Shown: positions 18,477 to 25,992 of the stretch, piece by piece
Layout of the letters: the number at the start of each line of letters is the position of its first letter
Position numbering within the stretch: the first letter of the stretch is position 1
Assembly (NCBI GenBank): GCA_017542305.1
Contig: JAFXXK010000016.1
Span: 52,114-116,113, forward strand
Direction: 5' to 3'
From: a bacterium
Lineage (GTDB): Bacteria; Cyanobacteriota; Vampirovibrionia; Gastranaerophilales; Gastranaerophilaceae
DNA: 64,000 nucleotides
Notes under the pieces: model-generated
Database searches by the model: none
What the model was told of the DNA's origin: nothing
What the model saw: only the letters and a program-made list of their open reading frames with translations
Program-made: the position numbers and the translations under genes

Positions 18477-18698
18477 TTATTTTCTTATTTCAAACAATTT
18501 GGATATTTCTATATTAAAAGAATTTGCAATTTTATTTAGGGTTTTTAACGTTATATTTTGTTTGCCCGCTTCTATAACTCCGATGTATTTTTCGTGAACA
18601 CCTATAAGTTCAGCTAGTTGTGATTGAGTCATACTTTTTATAGCACGTTCAATTTTAATATTATGCGCAATGATTTTTAATAATTCTTTATCATCCAT
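18477..18698 (-). CDS. XRE-family helix-turn-helix regulator
   Basis: A 73-residue protein that is almost entirely a Cro/C1-type DNA-binding domain. Helix 2-turn-helix 3 is SQLAELIGVHEKYIGVIEAG (residues 26-45), followed by the usual NITLKTLNKIANSF segment. It has no extra domain, as in small phage or restriction-modification controllers. It is transcribed divergently from the 18844 cassette, and a repeated ATAGAGTATT lies between them, so autoregulation and control of the cassette are likely. Ribosome site is weak. Confidence 0.88.
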   Translation of the reverse strand: MDDKELLKIIAHNIKIERAIKSMTQSQLAELIGVHEKYIGVIEAGKQNITLKTLNKIANSFNIEISKLFEIRK

Positions 18699-18707
18699 AA
18701 TAACATG

Positions 18708-18761
18708 ATAGAGTATTTTAACTATATATAAACAATATAAAATACTATTTTATAGAGTATT
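18708..18761. promoter_or_regulatory. Putative operator with repeated ATAGAGTATT
   Basis: ATAGAGTATT occurs exactly at 18708-18717 and 18752-18761, 44 bases apart; the inverse half-site AATACT occurs at 18741-18746 and pairs with AGTATT at 18756-18761 to give a dyad. The second copy ends five bases before the -35 box of the plus-strand cassette. It is a natural binding site for the adjacent XRE regulator; that is inference from position. Confidence 0.5.
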
Positions 18762-18766
18762 ATATA

Positions 18767-18795
18767 TTGACTTGAGATGTTATTTGTTATATAAA
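18767..18795 (+). promoter_or_regulatory. Sigma-70 type promoter of the cassette
   Basis: TTGACT (18767-18772), a 17-base spacer and TATAAA (18790-18795), both one mismatch from consensus, 48 bases before the ATG of the 138-residue gene. Confidence 0.65.
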
Positions 18796-18843
18796 ACTCA
18801 TGACATTTTATTAGGATACAAACATTGAATAAGGAGAATAAAT

Positions 18844-19260
18844 ATGACAGAACAACAATTACAAGCAGAAAATATTAATTCCGAAAATAATTCTGATAAT
18901 CAGCCTATAATTATTACCTCAAAAGAACTTAATTTTTTCGAAAAATTGTCATGTTTTTATTGGTTGAATAAGAAAACAATATTACAAGAATTTAAATTTC
19001 ATAAAAATTATTTGAGCATTACATGTTGTTCTGGTGCACATTTTGAGGGAGATTTGAATGAACTTGAGATATTAATTTATAAACCAGGAAATGAAATTCG
19101 TATTAAGAAATCTAAAAAGCAAATTTTTAGATTTCAAATAGAAGATGTATACATAACAAAAGAAGAACAACAACAAATAATCGAGCTTTTAAACCCTAGA
19201 GAAACAATTCTATCAAAAATATGTGGCATATGGAATTTTTTAAATAATTTAGCAGGTTAA
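18844..19260 (+). CDS. Unknown protein of the XRE/Imm-like cassette
   Basis: A 138-residue soluble protein. The first 25 residues are Gln/Asn-rich and probably disordered; the middle has alternating strands (LSITCC, LEILIYK, NEIRIKK, QIFRFQIEDVYIT) that could form a PH-like or beta-sandwich fold, followed by a helix (KEEQQQIIELL). No known motif is present. Base composition is more AT-rich than the flanking clusters. GGAG lies seven bases before the ATG and it is first in the cassette operon, under the promoter at 18767. Confidence 0.65.
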   Translation: MTEQQLQAENINSENNSDNQPIIITSKELNFFEKLSCFYWLNKKTILQEFKFHKNYLSITCCSGAHFEGDLNELEILIYKPGNEIRIKKSKKQIFRFQIEDVYITKEEQQQIIELLNPRETILSKICGIWNFLNNLAG

Positions 19261-19296
19261 CATAACAAGAATTTTAGTTATAGGAGAAAAATAAGA

Positions 19297-19959
19297 ATGG
19301 CTGAAGAAATGAAAAAATGTCCTTTTTGTGGTGAAGAAATTTTAGCGGTTGCAAGAAAATGTAAGCATTGCGGAGAATTTTTAGAAGAGAATCTTAAAAA
19401 AGATATCTTGACAAAGAAAGAAATAGAAGATTTAAGAAACAAAATTAGTACTTTATCAACCAGAAGTCTGCCCAAAGGTCTTTCAGAGCAAATGAAAGAA
19501 GAAATAAAAGATGCAGTGAATAAATGTGAGGGTTTGTTTGAATCTATATGTAATCCTGGATACAGACCTTTAACTTTAACACTTGGATCCATAATGGTAT
19601 TAATATTTTTATTCGCCGTTTTCTGTGGATTTGGCAGTGGCTTTAGCGGCGCCTGTATTGGTGCCATAGTTGGTTTATTTATTGATTTATTAATATATTT
19701 GTATTTTTTACCTTCATATATTGCATTCAGAAATGCACATAAACAAGCATGGTTAATTTTAATTATAAATTTATTTTTTTCGGGTTTAATACTTCCATAT
19801 TTTATAACTTTATTTTGGGCTTTATCAAACAAGCATAATGAAGATATTTTATCATTAGAACAGTCAAACAGAATAAGGCAAGAAATATTCCCAATGTATG
19901 ATAAAATTAATCAGAAAATTGAACAATTGTGGACAGAATACAACGCGGAGAATAAATAA
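19297..19959 (+). CDS. Zinc-ribbon membrane protein with superinfection-immunity (Imm)-like C-terminal domain
   Basis: A 220-residue protein. Residues 7-27 form a zinc ribbon with two CxxC pairs, KCPFCGEEI and KCKHCGEF. A helical linker follows. Membrane helices start near residue 92, and the C-terminal region (LYFLPSYIAF, then LILIINLFFSGLILPYF and LFWALSN) has the pattern of the T4-type superinfection immunity family (PF14373), including the LPSYIAF turn and the final LxWA. Members are widespread and mostly untested; in phage T4, Imm blocks DNA injection by related phages. AGGAG precedes the ATG, and the stop shares one base with the next start. Confidence 0.75.
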   Translation: MAEEMKKCPFCGEEILAVARKCKHCGEFLEENLKKDILTKKEIEDLRNKISTLSTRSLPKGLSEQMKEEIKDAVNKCEGLFESICNPGYRPLTLTLGSIMVLIFLFAVFCGFGSGFSGACIGAIVGLFIDLLIYLYFLPSYIAFRNAHKQAWLILIINLFFSGLILPYFITLFWALSNKHNEDILSLEQSNRIRQEIFPMYDKINQKIEQLWTEYNAENK

Positions 19960-20330
19960 TGAACGACACTGTATATGATTTGTCAGAAATTAGTAAAGTT
20001 CAAAGGAAAATTTCTTTCTGTATAGGAATTTCTTTTTCACTGATACATGGTCTTTGGGCAATGATAGCCAGAATACCGGAAGAATTAGGTCTAAATTTTA
20101 TAACAAGTGTATTTGCATTTATAGGCGTTTTAATTATATATCTTATTTTGGGACTTATAATATCAAGTATATTATTTCAACCATCTATATTAGCATATGA
20201 AAAGAACTTAGATAATAAAGAACAAATCTTTCAAACAAATAAAGTATTTTGGTGGACAATTATTTATCCTTTATTTTTATATATAGAAGTTTTATTCGCA
20301 AAAAAGAAAAATTCAATTATTGACGATTAA
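19959..20330 (+). CDS. Small membrane protein coupled to the Imm-like protein
   Basis: A 123-residue protein with three likely helices: near residues 20-35 (FCIGISFSLIHGLWAM), 45-70 (a long hydrophobic run) and 95-113. The segment between helices two and three is polar (AYEKNLDNKEQIFQTNK). The start shares one base with the stop of the preceding gene, so the two are probably made in fixed ratio and may work together in the membrane. No family recognised. It is the last gene of the cassette, 60 bases before the right copy of the 36-bp repeat. Confidence 0.65.
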   Translation: MNDTVYDLSEISKVQRKISFCIGISFSLIHGLWAMIARIPEELGLNFITSVFAFIGVLIIYLILGLIISSILFQPSILAYEKNLDNKEQIFQTNKVFWWTIIYPLFLYIEVLFAKKKNSIIDD

Positions 20331-20390
20331 ATATTATATAATGTTGATTTACAAAGTTCGTAGCGGGCATTTTAATGCACGAAAATAATT

Positions 20391-20426
20391 GTTTTTCGCA
20401 AATAACCTGCAATTTCCAAACTGCCT
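20391..20426. repeat. 36-bp direct repeat, right copy
   Basis: Matches 18382-18417 at 31 of 36 bases in the same orientation and marks the right side of the XRE/Imm-like cassette. Confidence 0.6.
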
Positions 20427-20659
20427 GAAAAACTATATTCATCGCTGCCTAAACTATAAAAAAGAAAAGGACAAATGCCCTTTTCTTTTTTATGCGCCTG
20501 GCGCGATTGTCTTGTTCGCCGGCGTTAAACGAGTCTTCGGATTTTCATTTCGCAAGCCCAGCTTGCTCAAGAAAATGCCTACGCTCTTTGCCGGCTCACG
20601 CTCGAACGCTGGCAAAGCCCTGCTTTGCGCGTTCTCAAAAATTACTGACAGTACCAATA
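20427..20659. other. Non-coding, GC-richer stretch between cassette and tRNA-Lys
   Basis: From the end of the last cassette gene (20330) to the tRNA there are about 370 bases without a credible gene. It holds the right 36-bp repeat, a hairpin (AAAGAAAAGG...CCCTTTTCTTTTT, 20460-20490) that could terminate the cassette transcript, the 16-bp copy of the tRNA 3' end at 20493, and about 140 bases of unusually GC-rich sequence with short repeated CGC/GCC words. An open frame over it gives a typical tRNA-overlap artefact and is not a gene. Confidence 0.5.
20493..20508. repeat. 16-bp duplication of the tRNA-Lys 3' end
   Basis: Sixteen bases (TGCGCCTGGCGCGATT) are identical to 20698-20713, the acceptor strand and part of the T arm of the tRNA-Lys gene, in the same orientation and 205 bases apart. 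This is the usual footprint of a tRNA-targeting integrase. Confidence 0.6.
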
Positions 20660-20697
20660 CACTAAAAGAGATAACCAAATGGTTATCTCTTTTAGTG
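20660..20697. repeat. Perfect 17-bp stem hairpin immediately after tRNA-Lys
   Basis: CACTAAAAGAGATAACC and its exact complement are separated by the 4-base loop AAAT. It begins at the base after the tRNA discriminator. It may be the tRNA terminator, though no long U-run follows on the minus strand, or a structure linked to the neighbouring repeat. Confidence 0.7.
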
Positions 20698-20770
20698 TGC
20701 GCCTGGCGCGATTCGAACGCGCGACCTCTCCCTTAAAAGGGGATTGCTCTACCGGCTGAGCTACAGGCGC
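20698..20770 (-). tRNA. tRNA-Lys (anticodon TTT)
   Basis: A 73-base cloverleaf read on the minus strand. The 7-bp acceptor stem GCGCCTG/CAGGCGC is perfect, the D arm is GCTC..GAGC, the anticodon loop is CTTTTAA with anticodon TTT, and the T arm is GCGCG-TTCGAAT-CGCGC. The discriminator is A and CCA is not encoded. One pair at the end of the anticodon stem (27-43) is A-G. A TTGACA box at 20850-20855 on the minus strand could be part of its promoter. Confidence 0.95.
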
Positions 20771-20878
20771 AAATGCTATTCATAATCTCACGACTTCGGC
20801 GGCTATCCGCTTCGGCTCGCAATATTTAATTTACCAAGAACAAAATTTAATGTCAATAGGTGGGATTAATATTTTATA

Positions 20879-21889
20879 TCAGCCATTCTGCCATTCATTG
20901 TTTTTTAATAGCTCGTTTAACGTACCCAAAATTTTATCGTAATTTTCTTCTACCACAATTACAGAACGAACTTTTGCCGCATTTTTAATCCCCGAAATAT
21001 AAAACGGATAAAACTTGCGCATAAACTTTATCCCGACAGCTTCGCCCCTCAGCTTGATTTCCCCGTCAAGATGTTCTTTTAACATGGATAATTTTTCGGG
21101 CAGCAACGGCTCCGGCAAAATTTCACCCGTCTTGAAATAATGTGCAATTCTTCCTATTAGTGTCGGGTCGCCCATTGAAGCTCTGCCTACCGCTACTCCG
21201 TCAGCACCGCTTTGCTCCATACATTTTATTGCATCCTCAACAGATTTTATATCACCATTTGCAAAAACGGGTATATCAACATTTTCCTTTAAAGCTTTTA
21301 TCTTTCCCCAGTCGGCATTTCCCGCATAAAATTGCGAACGGGTACGACCATGTATGGTAATAAACTCCGCACCTGCCTCCTGCATCTGCTGCCCAAATTC
21401 TACATAATTCATCTCATCTGCGGTATAGCCCAAACGAAATTTTACGCTGACAGGTTTATCCGTACCCTCTTTAACCGCTCTTACCAAATCCGCCGCCAGC
21501 TTTGGATTACGCATCAACGAACATCCGTCCTGACCTTTAACAACTTTATTAACTGGACAACCCATATTAATATCCAACATATCCGCTTTGTCCGAAAGCA
21601 TTTCCGCTGCGGCTTTCATCAAATGCGGTTTATGACCGCTTATCTGAAAAACTATCGGGTGATGATTTTCGTCGATATTTGTTATAACAGAAGCCCTTGC
21701 CTGTGCAAGAAATTCCGAGCTAATCATTTCGGTGGTCAACAGACAGTCGGGTGAATATTTTTTTACCTGACTTCTGAGTACATAATCGGTAATCCCCGCC
21801 ATCGGGGCAAGTGAAACTTTGCTCTTGATAAGCTGTTTTACGATTTCTTTATGATTTGTTTGAGACAGGTTTTGTTGACTGCTGGGCAT
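20879..21889 (-). CDS. dus: tRNA-dihydrouridine synthase (DusB-like)
   Basis: A 336-residue flavoenzyme that reduces uridine to dihydrouridine in the D loop of tRNA. The opening strand motif is SLAPMAGITDYVLR near residue 25, followed by DINMGCPVNKVVKGQDGCSL near residue 98 with the catalytic Cys, the FMN-contacting KFRLG near residue 145, HGRTRSQFY near 176 and the NGDI/GRA motifs near 205 and 232. Length is normal for the family. The start lies 41 bases inside the TPR gene upstream, so they are co-transcribed. It is followed by tRNA-Lys on the same strand. Confidence 0.93.
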   Translation of the reverse strand: MPSSQQNLSQTNHKEIVKQLIKSKVSLAPMAGITDYVLRSQVKKYSPDCLLTTEMISSEFLAQARASVITNIDENHHPIVFQISGHKPHLMKAAAEMLSDKADMLDINMGCPVNKVVKGQDGCSLMRNPKLAADLVRAVKEGTDKPVSVKFRLGYTADEMNYVEFGQQMQEAGAEFITIHGRTRSQFYAGNADWGKIKALKENVDIPVFANGDIKSVEDAIKCMEQSGADGVAVGRASMGDPTLIGRIAHYFKTGEILPEPLLPEKLSMLKEHLDGEIKLRGEAVGIKFMRKFYPFYISGIKNAAKVRSVIVVEENYDKILGTLNELLKNNEWQNG

Positions 21890-23987
21890 ATTCTTTTAAT
21901 TCCTTTGCTCTGTCTGCCGCATACGTTTTAAATTCATCCTCCGGAACATCCGAAGCAACATATTTTTCATAATATTCGCATGCCTCTTTGTATTTTTCAA
22001 GATTATCGTAATCAACCGCTAGCATATAGTTAATTATTTTTAAATCATCAGGGTTTATGGATATAGCTTTTTTATAATCCTTAATAGCATCATAATATTT
22101 TTTGTTATTATCATGTATCATCGCCCTGTAATACAAAGCATAAGCATTTTCCGGTTCATCACTTAATATCTGATTTAACAACGGCAAACTCTGCTCATAA
22201 TTCTGCAAATCGTACAATGATATTGCCTGATCAAGAAGCTTTGCCCGGTTCTGGTTGTTTATCTCGGCAAGCAATGCCTGTGAATCCTTATTATTTTTGT
22301 TTAAGAGTAATGATTTTTGAACATAAGCTTCCGCACTGTCAAAATCTTCCATATCCGCATACAAAGCTGCAATATAATATGCAACCTCAGAATCTGTCGG
22401 CTTTAATTCCAATGCCTTTTTATAATAATCAATGGCATTTGAATTGTCCTCCATATTCTGATAAGCCGAAGCTACAGCAAGCATTGTTTCGTATGTTGGA
22501 GGGTCGATTTTCAGATATTCAGCAATTGAGTTTGCATAATCCTTATTTTTATATAACTCGGCAGCCTTATCCAATTGTTTGTTCAGCAAGGTATCGTTTA
22601 TGTCATTAATCGTCTTTGAAATCATTGTATTATCGGGGAATTTGCCTTGCGCCGTATTAAGAAGTCCGAGAGCATCGTTAAATTTTTCCTGTTGAGTTTC
22701 TGCAATCGCATAGTTCAAGTATATTTCACCCGTAGTATCTTTTGGTAACAAATACTTATACAAGGCTATTGCATCATCATATTTGTTTGCTTTATGCAAT
22801 TCCAAAGCATAATTGTAAAGCATTTCTGTAGTATCAGCACCGTTTGAATTTTTAGCAACATATTCAATAAACTCCGGAACACTCATACTGTTCTTAGCCG
22901 AATTATACAACTCAGCCTGCGCAACGGTATTTGACGGGTCTACTGAAACGATTTTTTTATAAATATCCTGTGCGGCTTTATTGTCCCCTAACGCAGCTTT
23001 ACATTGAGCTTTATACATATTTGCATTGACATTATCGGGTTCAAGTATCAGGACAGAATCATAAGCAATAATTGCGGTTTTATAATCCCCTTTTTGCTGA
23101 TACAACGTACCGATATTAATTCTGGTATTTATATTTGACGGACTTAGCTGCTCTGCTTTTTTATAGTATGACAAAGCCTCATCAAACTTGTCCTCTTTCT
23201 GTAAAATAGCCCCTAAATTTGCATTCAGCTCGGCATTTGACGGACTGTCCTCAACCTTCTTTTTATAAATTCGTTCCAAAGCATTCAGGACATCTTTATT
23301 ATCAACACTTTTCGTCAAAATATAATTGTATTCTTCAACTGCGGCTTCTTCCGTACCGAGTTTATCAAGCAATTTTGCATAAGCGAGTCTGAGGCTGATA
23401 TCAGTAGGATCCATTGAAATAGCTTTTCTGTAGTATTCGGCAGCTTTCGGTTCATTACCGAGAATTTTCATAATGTCCCCGATTTGCATGTAACTGTCCT
23501 TAACCTGAGAAGCTTCACCGAGTGATTTACTGAATTCATAAGCTGAGGCAGCAAATTCCCCATCCGCACGAAGCGCTTTGGCTTTTGCATATCTTGACTG
23601 CGGAGAACGGTCAAATTTGCTCATATTCAGACAGGTTTCAAGATTTTTATTAACCGAGTCGAGAATTGATGCAACCTGATTTTTTTCTTTATCAGGATAC
23701 ATTTCCAAATAGAACAGGGCGCTTCTGTAATCGTCTGCAGCCTTTTCCCACTCACCCTCTTTGTTGGCATAATGCATACCCCTTGCCAAATAAGCATTAA
23801 TTATCTGAATACGGGCAGAATTATCTTTGTAATTTATTCTCAAAGCATCCTTAAACTCGTTTATAGCACCTGAATAACGGTAATTTGAAAGATACTGAGT
23901 ACCAAGATCAAAATGCTCTTTAAAATCAGCAAATACAGGTTGTGAAATAACCAAAAGACTAAGAAGTAATACCAATTTTCTTTTCAT
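21849..23987 (-). CDS. Secreted tetratricopeptide-repeat protein
   Basis: About 712 residues from the ATG at 23987, chosen because MKRKLVLLLSLLV... begins a good signal peptide (cleavage after VFA, residue 20) and GAGGG lies upstream. The mature protein is a chain of about 18 TPR units, with repeated motifs such as AAEYYRKAISMDPTD, ALSYYKKAEQLSPSN and AIDYYKKALELKPTD. No other domain is seen. TPR arrays mediate protein contacts, so this is probably a periplasmic scaffold or an envelope-assembly factor. It overlaps the dus gene by 41 bases. Confidence 0.85.
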   Translation of the reverse strand: MKRKLVLLLSLLVISQPVFADFKEHFDLGTQYLSNYRYSGAINEFKDALRINYKDNSARIQIINAYLARGMHYANKEGEWEKAADDYRSALFYLEMYPDKEKNQVASILDSVNKNLETCLNMSKFDRSPQSRYAKAKALRADGEFAASAYEFSKSLGEASQVKDSYMQIGDIMKILGNEPKAAEYYRKAISMDPTDISLRLAYAKLLDKLGTEEAAVEEYNYILTKSVDNKDVLNALERIYKKKVEDSPSNAELNANLGAILQKEDKFDEALSYYKKAEQLSPSNINTRINIGTLYQQKGDYKTAIIAYDSVLILEPDNVNANMYKAQCKAALGDNKAAQDIYKKIVSVDPSNTVAQAELYNSAKNSMSVPEFIEYVAKNSNGADTTEMLYNYALELHKANKYDDAIALYKYLLPKDTTGEIYLNYAIAETQQEKFNDALGLLNTAQGKFPDNTMISKTINDINDTLLNKQLDKAAELYKNKDYANSIAEYLKIDPPTYETMLAVASAYQNMEDNSNAIDYYKKALELKPTDSEVAYYIAALYADMEDFDSAEAYVQKSLLLNKNNKDSQALLAEINNQNRAKLLDQAISLYDLQNYEQSLPLLNQILSDEPENAYALYYRAMIHDNNKKYYDAIKDYKKAISINPDDLKIINYMLAVDYDNLEKYKEACEYYEKYVASDVPEDEFKTYAADRAKELKEYAQQSTKPVSNKS

Positions 23988-24090
23988 CAGATGAACCCTC
24001 TCTACTGACAACATCTTAATACAAGAATGGTTTTTTGTATATATTCAGCTGTTCAAAAAGTATGATATTTTAATAAATATTATCATTATA

Positions 24091-24121
24091 AAAAAATCTC
24101 CGATATATTCGGAGATTTTTT
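24091..24121. terminator. Bidirectional intrinsic terminator
   Basis: AAAATCTCCGA and TCGGAGATTTT form a perfect stem with a short TATAT loop, with A and T tracts on the two sides. It separates the TPR gene from the small 47-residue gene, both on the minus strand. Confidence 0.8.
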
Positions 24122-24156
24122 AGTCTTTTTTTTTTTGAATTGCAAAATGTACCGTC

Positions 24157-24300
24157 TTATTCAAAATCTGCCAGTGAAACGAATGTCATAAATTCGTCAA
24201 ACATTTTTTGCAACGGTACTTCAATAGCGGCACGAGCCATCTCTTCGGATGTTAACAACGAAATCGCTTCCGCTTTTTCTTCTTCGGTAAATGTTTTCAT
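24157..24300 (-). CDS. Small acidic protein (47 residues), unknown
   Basis: Starts at ATG 24300, ten bases after AGGAG, and reads MKTFTEEEKAEAISLLTSEE... then a segment with a Phe-rich end (EFMTFVSLADFE). It is acidic and helical, without signal peptide or membrane span. A second ATG at 24309 lies too close to the ribosome site. It is single, after its own likely promoter, and followed by the bidirectional terminator. The composition and regulatory sites favour a real gene; no family recognised. Confidence 0.5.
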   Translation of the reverse strand: MKTFTEEEKAEAISLLTSEEMARAAIEVPLQKMFDEFMTFVSLADFE

Positions 24301-24520
24301 AAAATTCATACTCCTATATATGCTTCGTTGAACAATTATATATACGGCATATATCCTTAAAATCTTTAGCGAATATATTACATATATATCCATAATATGC
24401 ATAAAGTATTAATCCCGTGCGGATTTCGCCCTCTTTACATATCGTAACATAAATTTTTATTATAAAGTAGTCAAAATTGACATCTTGTGGTAGGATAAAT
24501 GTTGTTACAATTAAAACATA

Positions 24521-24535
24521 GGAGATACGACAATA
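24521..24535 (+). promoter_or_regulatory. Ribosome site and AUA start codon of infC
   Basis: GGAG (24521-24524) is followed after eight bases by ATA at 24533, in frame with the IF-3 coding sequence; the first in-frame ATG is 16 codons later and has no ribosome site. Other bacteria start infC at AUU, AUC or similar so that IF-3 represses its own translation. Confidence 0.65.
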
Positions 24536-25078
24536 GCAAACGATACAAGAGGCAAGGACACTAATAAAGATAAAGTCCTCATGAACGAAAAAATTAAAGC
24601 AAAAGAAGTCCGTTTAATAGGCAAAGATGGCGAAAACATAGGCATAGTAGAAACAAATAAAGCTCTGAAGATGGCTTACGATGAAGATTTAGACTTAGTT
24701 GTAATAAGTCCTAATCAGGCTCCGCCTGTTGCAAAAATCCTGAATTACGGCAAATATAAATATGAATTAGAGAAAAAGGCAAAAGAAGCCAAGAAAAAAC
24801 AACATACAATGGATGTTAAGGAAATCAAAATCCGTTATAAGATAGATACCCATGACTATCTTGTAAGAATTAAGAGTATCCAGAAATTTATAGCACAGGG
24901 GAACAAGGTTAAGGTTGTCGTAATGCTCAGAGGTCGTGAAATGCAGCATTCAAGCCTTGCATTTGATTTGGCCAACAGATTTATCGAAGATTTGAAAAAT
25001 GACCCGATAACATTGGAGAAAAAACCTATGCTGGAAGGCCGCAACGTAACAATGTATTTTGCGCCGCAGGGTTCATAG
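24533..25078 (+). CDS. infC: Translation initiation factor IF-3
   Basis: IF-3, which binds the 30S subunit and checks the start codon. From ATA at 24533 the product is 181 residues: a short basic linker, then VLMNEKIKAKEVRLIGKDGE, matching the usual IF-3 N-domain opening (RINEEIRAKEVRLI), the conserved AYDEDLDLVVISPNQ and PPVAKILNYGKYKY near residues 47-75, and the C-domain KEIKIRYKIDTHDY and KVKVVVMLRGREM. The ATG at 24581 would cut the N-terminal linker and has no ribosome site, so I prefer the ATA start. rpmI and rplT, which normally follow infC, are absent here; a hairpin and an unrelated gene follow instead. Confidence 0.9.
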   Translation: MANDTRGKDTNKDKVLMNEKIKAKEVRLIGKDGENIGIVETNKALKMAYDEDLDLVVISPNQAPPVAKILNYGKYKYELEKKAKEAKKKQHTMDVKEIKIRYKIDTHDYLVRIKSIQKFIAQGNKVKVVVMLRGREMQHSSLAFDLANRFIEDLKNDPITLEKKPMLEGRNVTMYFAPQGS

Positions 25079-25102
25079 ATACAAATTATTAAATTGTAAA
25101 AT

Positions 25103-25146
25103 AATAAACTCCGTAAAAAGCAAAAAATATTTTTACGGGGTTTATT
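25103..25146 (+). terminator. Intrinsic terminator after infC
   Basis: A 17-bp stem (one T-G wobble) between AATAAACTCCGTAAAAA and TTTTTACGGGGTTTATT, loop of ten bases, followed by T-rich sequence. It explains the early end of the infC transcript. Confidence 0.75.
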
Positions 25147-25152
25147 GTTTAT

Positions 25153-25992
25153 ATGAGAACAAGTTTAGTCGCACAATCAGTAAAATTTTCATATAATATA
25201 GCCAAAGGGAGCGTCGAAAAGCGTTTAGCCCAAACACGCCAATTGGATGAGCAACTTTATAAGTTAATAGTTAATTCCCAAAAACAAAATCCAACCGGAA
25301 ACGTTTTATTGGCAGATTTAAGGAATTTTGTAGCTGATATATTACCGGAGGATAAATCTCTCTTAATAAGACCCACTAACAAAAAGGATTTAAAATTTAT
25401 GGAAGCCGGAGCAGATTATTTATATGATTCTAAAGGTAATATAACAGGTCATATTCTGGAGTTGCCGCTAAAAAGGAAAAAACTTCAACTTGGTAATGTC
25501 CCAACAATGCTACATGAAATGACGCATATTTTTGATAAAATGCTTAATCCGAAAACTATTGCCCGAACAATAAAATTAAGCAGAGAACTTGAAGGATTCA
25601 AGGGGCATTTCGGACATGTAGATCAATATAATAATTTATATGATAAACTATACGGATTAAAAGAAGAACAATTCACAACGGCTGAAGAAAAATTTGCGAT
25701 ATTAAAAACTAGAGAAAAAGAAATTAGAAAAGTTCTGGAACATAAAAAAACAGAAACCAAGCTTAATATTTTACAGAATTTACGTTATCAGTTAGGACTC
25801 GAACTGAATGCATATACTATAGAGAATGAATATATTGACAGAATGACACCGAAAGGGGAAGATTTATCAATGGTAAAAACCGATGTCGATAAATATCTGT
25901 TCAGAGAAACAATAGAGATTATAGAACAAATTATGAGGGAAGTTATCGCAAAAGAACGTGCAAAAATCAGAAGAAGCATCAATAAAAACTAA
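25153..25992 (+). CDS. HExxH (zincin-like) protein of unknown function
   Basis: A 279-residue protein with the motif TMLHEMTHIFDKML near residue 120, a HExxH zinc-binding helix. A possible third ligand is Glu or His in ELNAYTIENEYI near residue 215, but this is not certain. The N-terminus (MRTSLVAQSVKFSYNIAKG) shows no signal peptide. Two long charged helices follow the active site. It starts just after the infC terminator with no clear ribosome site and overlaps the end of the convergent atpG gene by four bases. It is the second metallopeptidase-like protein in the window; similarity to the one at 16.8 kb is limited to the motif. Confidence 0.65.
   Translation: MRTSLVAQSVKFSYNIAKGSVEKRLAQTRQLDEQLYKLIVNSQKQNPTGNVLLADLRNFVADILPEDKSLLIRPTNKKDLKFMEAGADYLYDSKGNITGHILELPLKRKKLQLGNVPTMLHEMTHIFDKMLNPKTIARTIKLSRELEGFKGHFGHVDQYNNLYDKLYGLKEEQFTTAEEKFAILKTREKEIRKVLEHKKTETKLNILQNLRYQLGLELNAYTIENEYIDRMTPKGEDLSMVKTDVDKYLFRETIEIIEQIMREVIAKERAKIRRSINKN

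Noticed and set aside
19278..19832. 184-codon minus-strand frame
   Set aside because: Lies wholly opposite the zinc-ribbon/Imm-like gene, which has a ribosome site and CxxC pairs; the reverse is a shadow.
20389..20736. Open frame of 115 codons ending WRDSNARPLP
   Set aside because: It runs over the 16-bp duplication and into the tRNA gene; such endings are a well-known product of translating tRNA sequence. No ribosome site.
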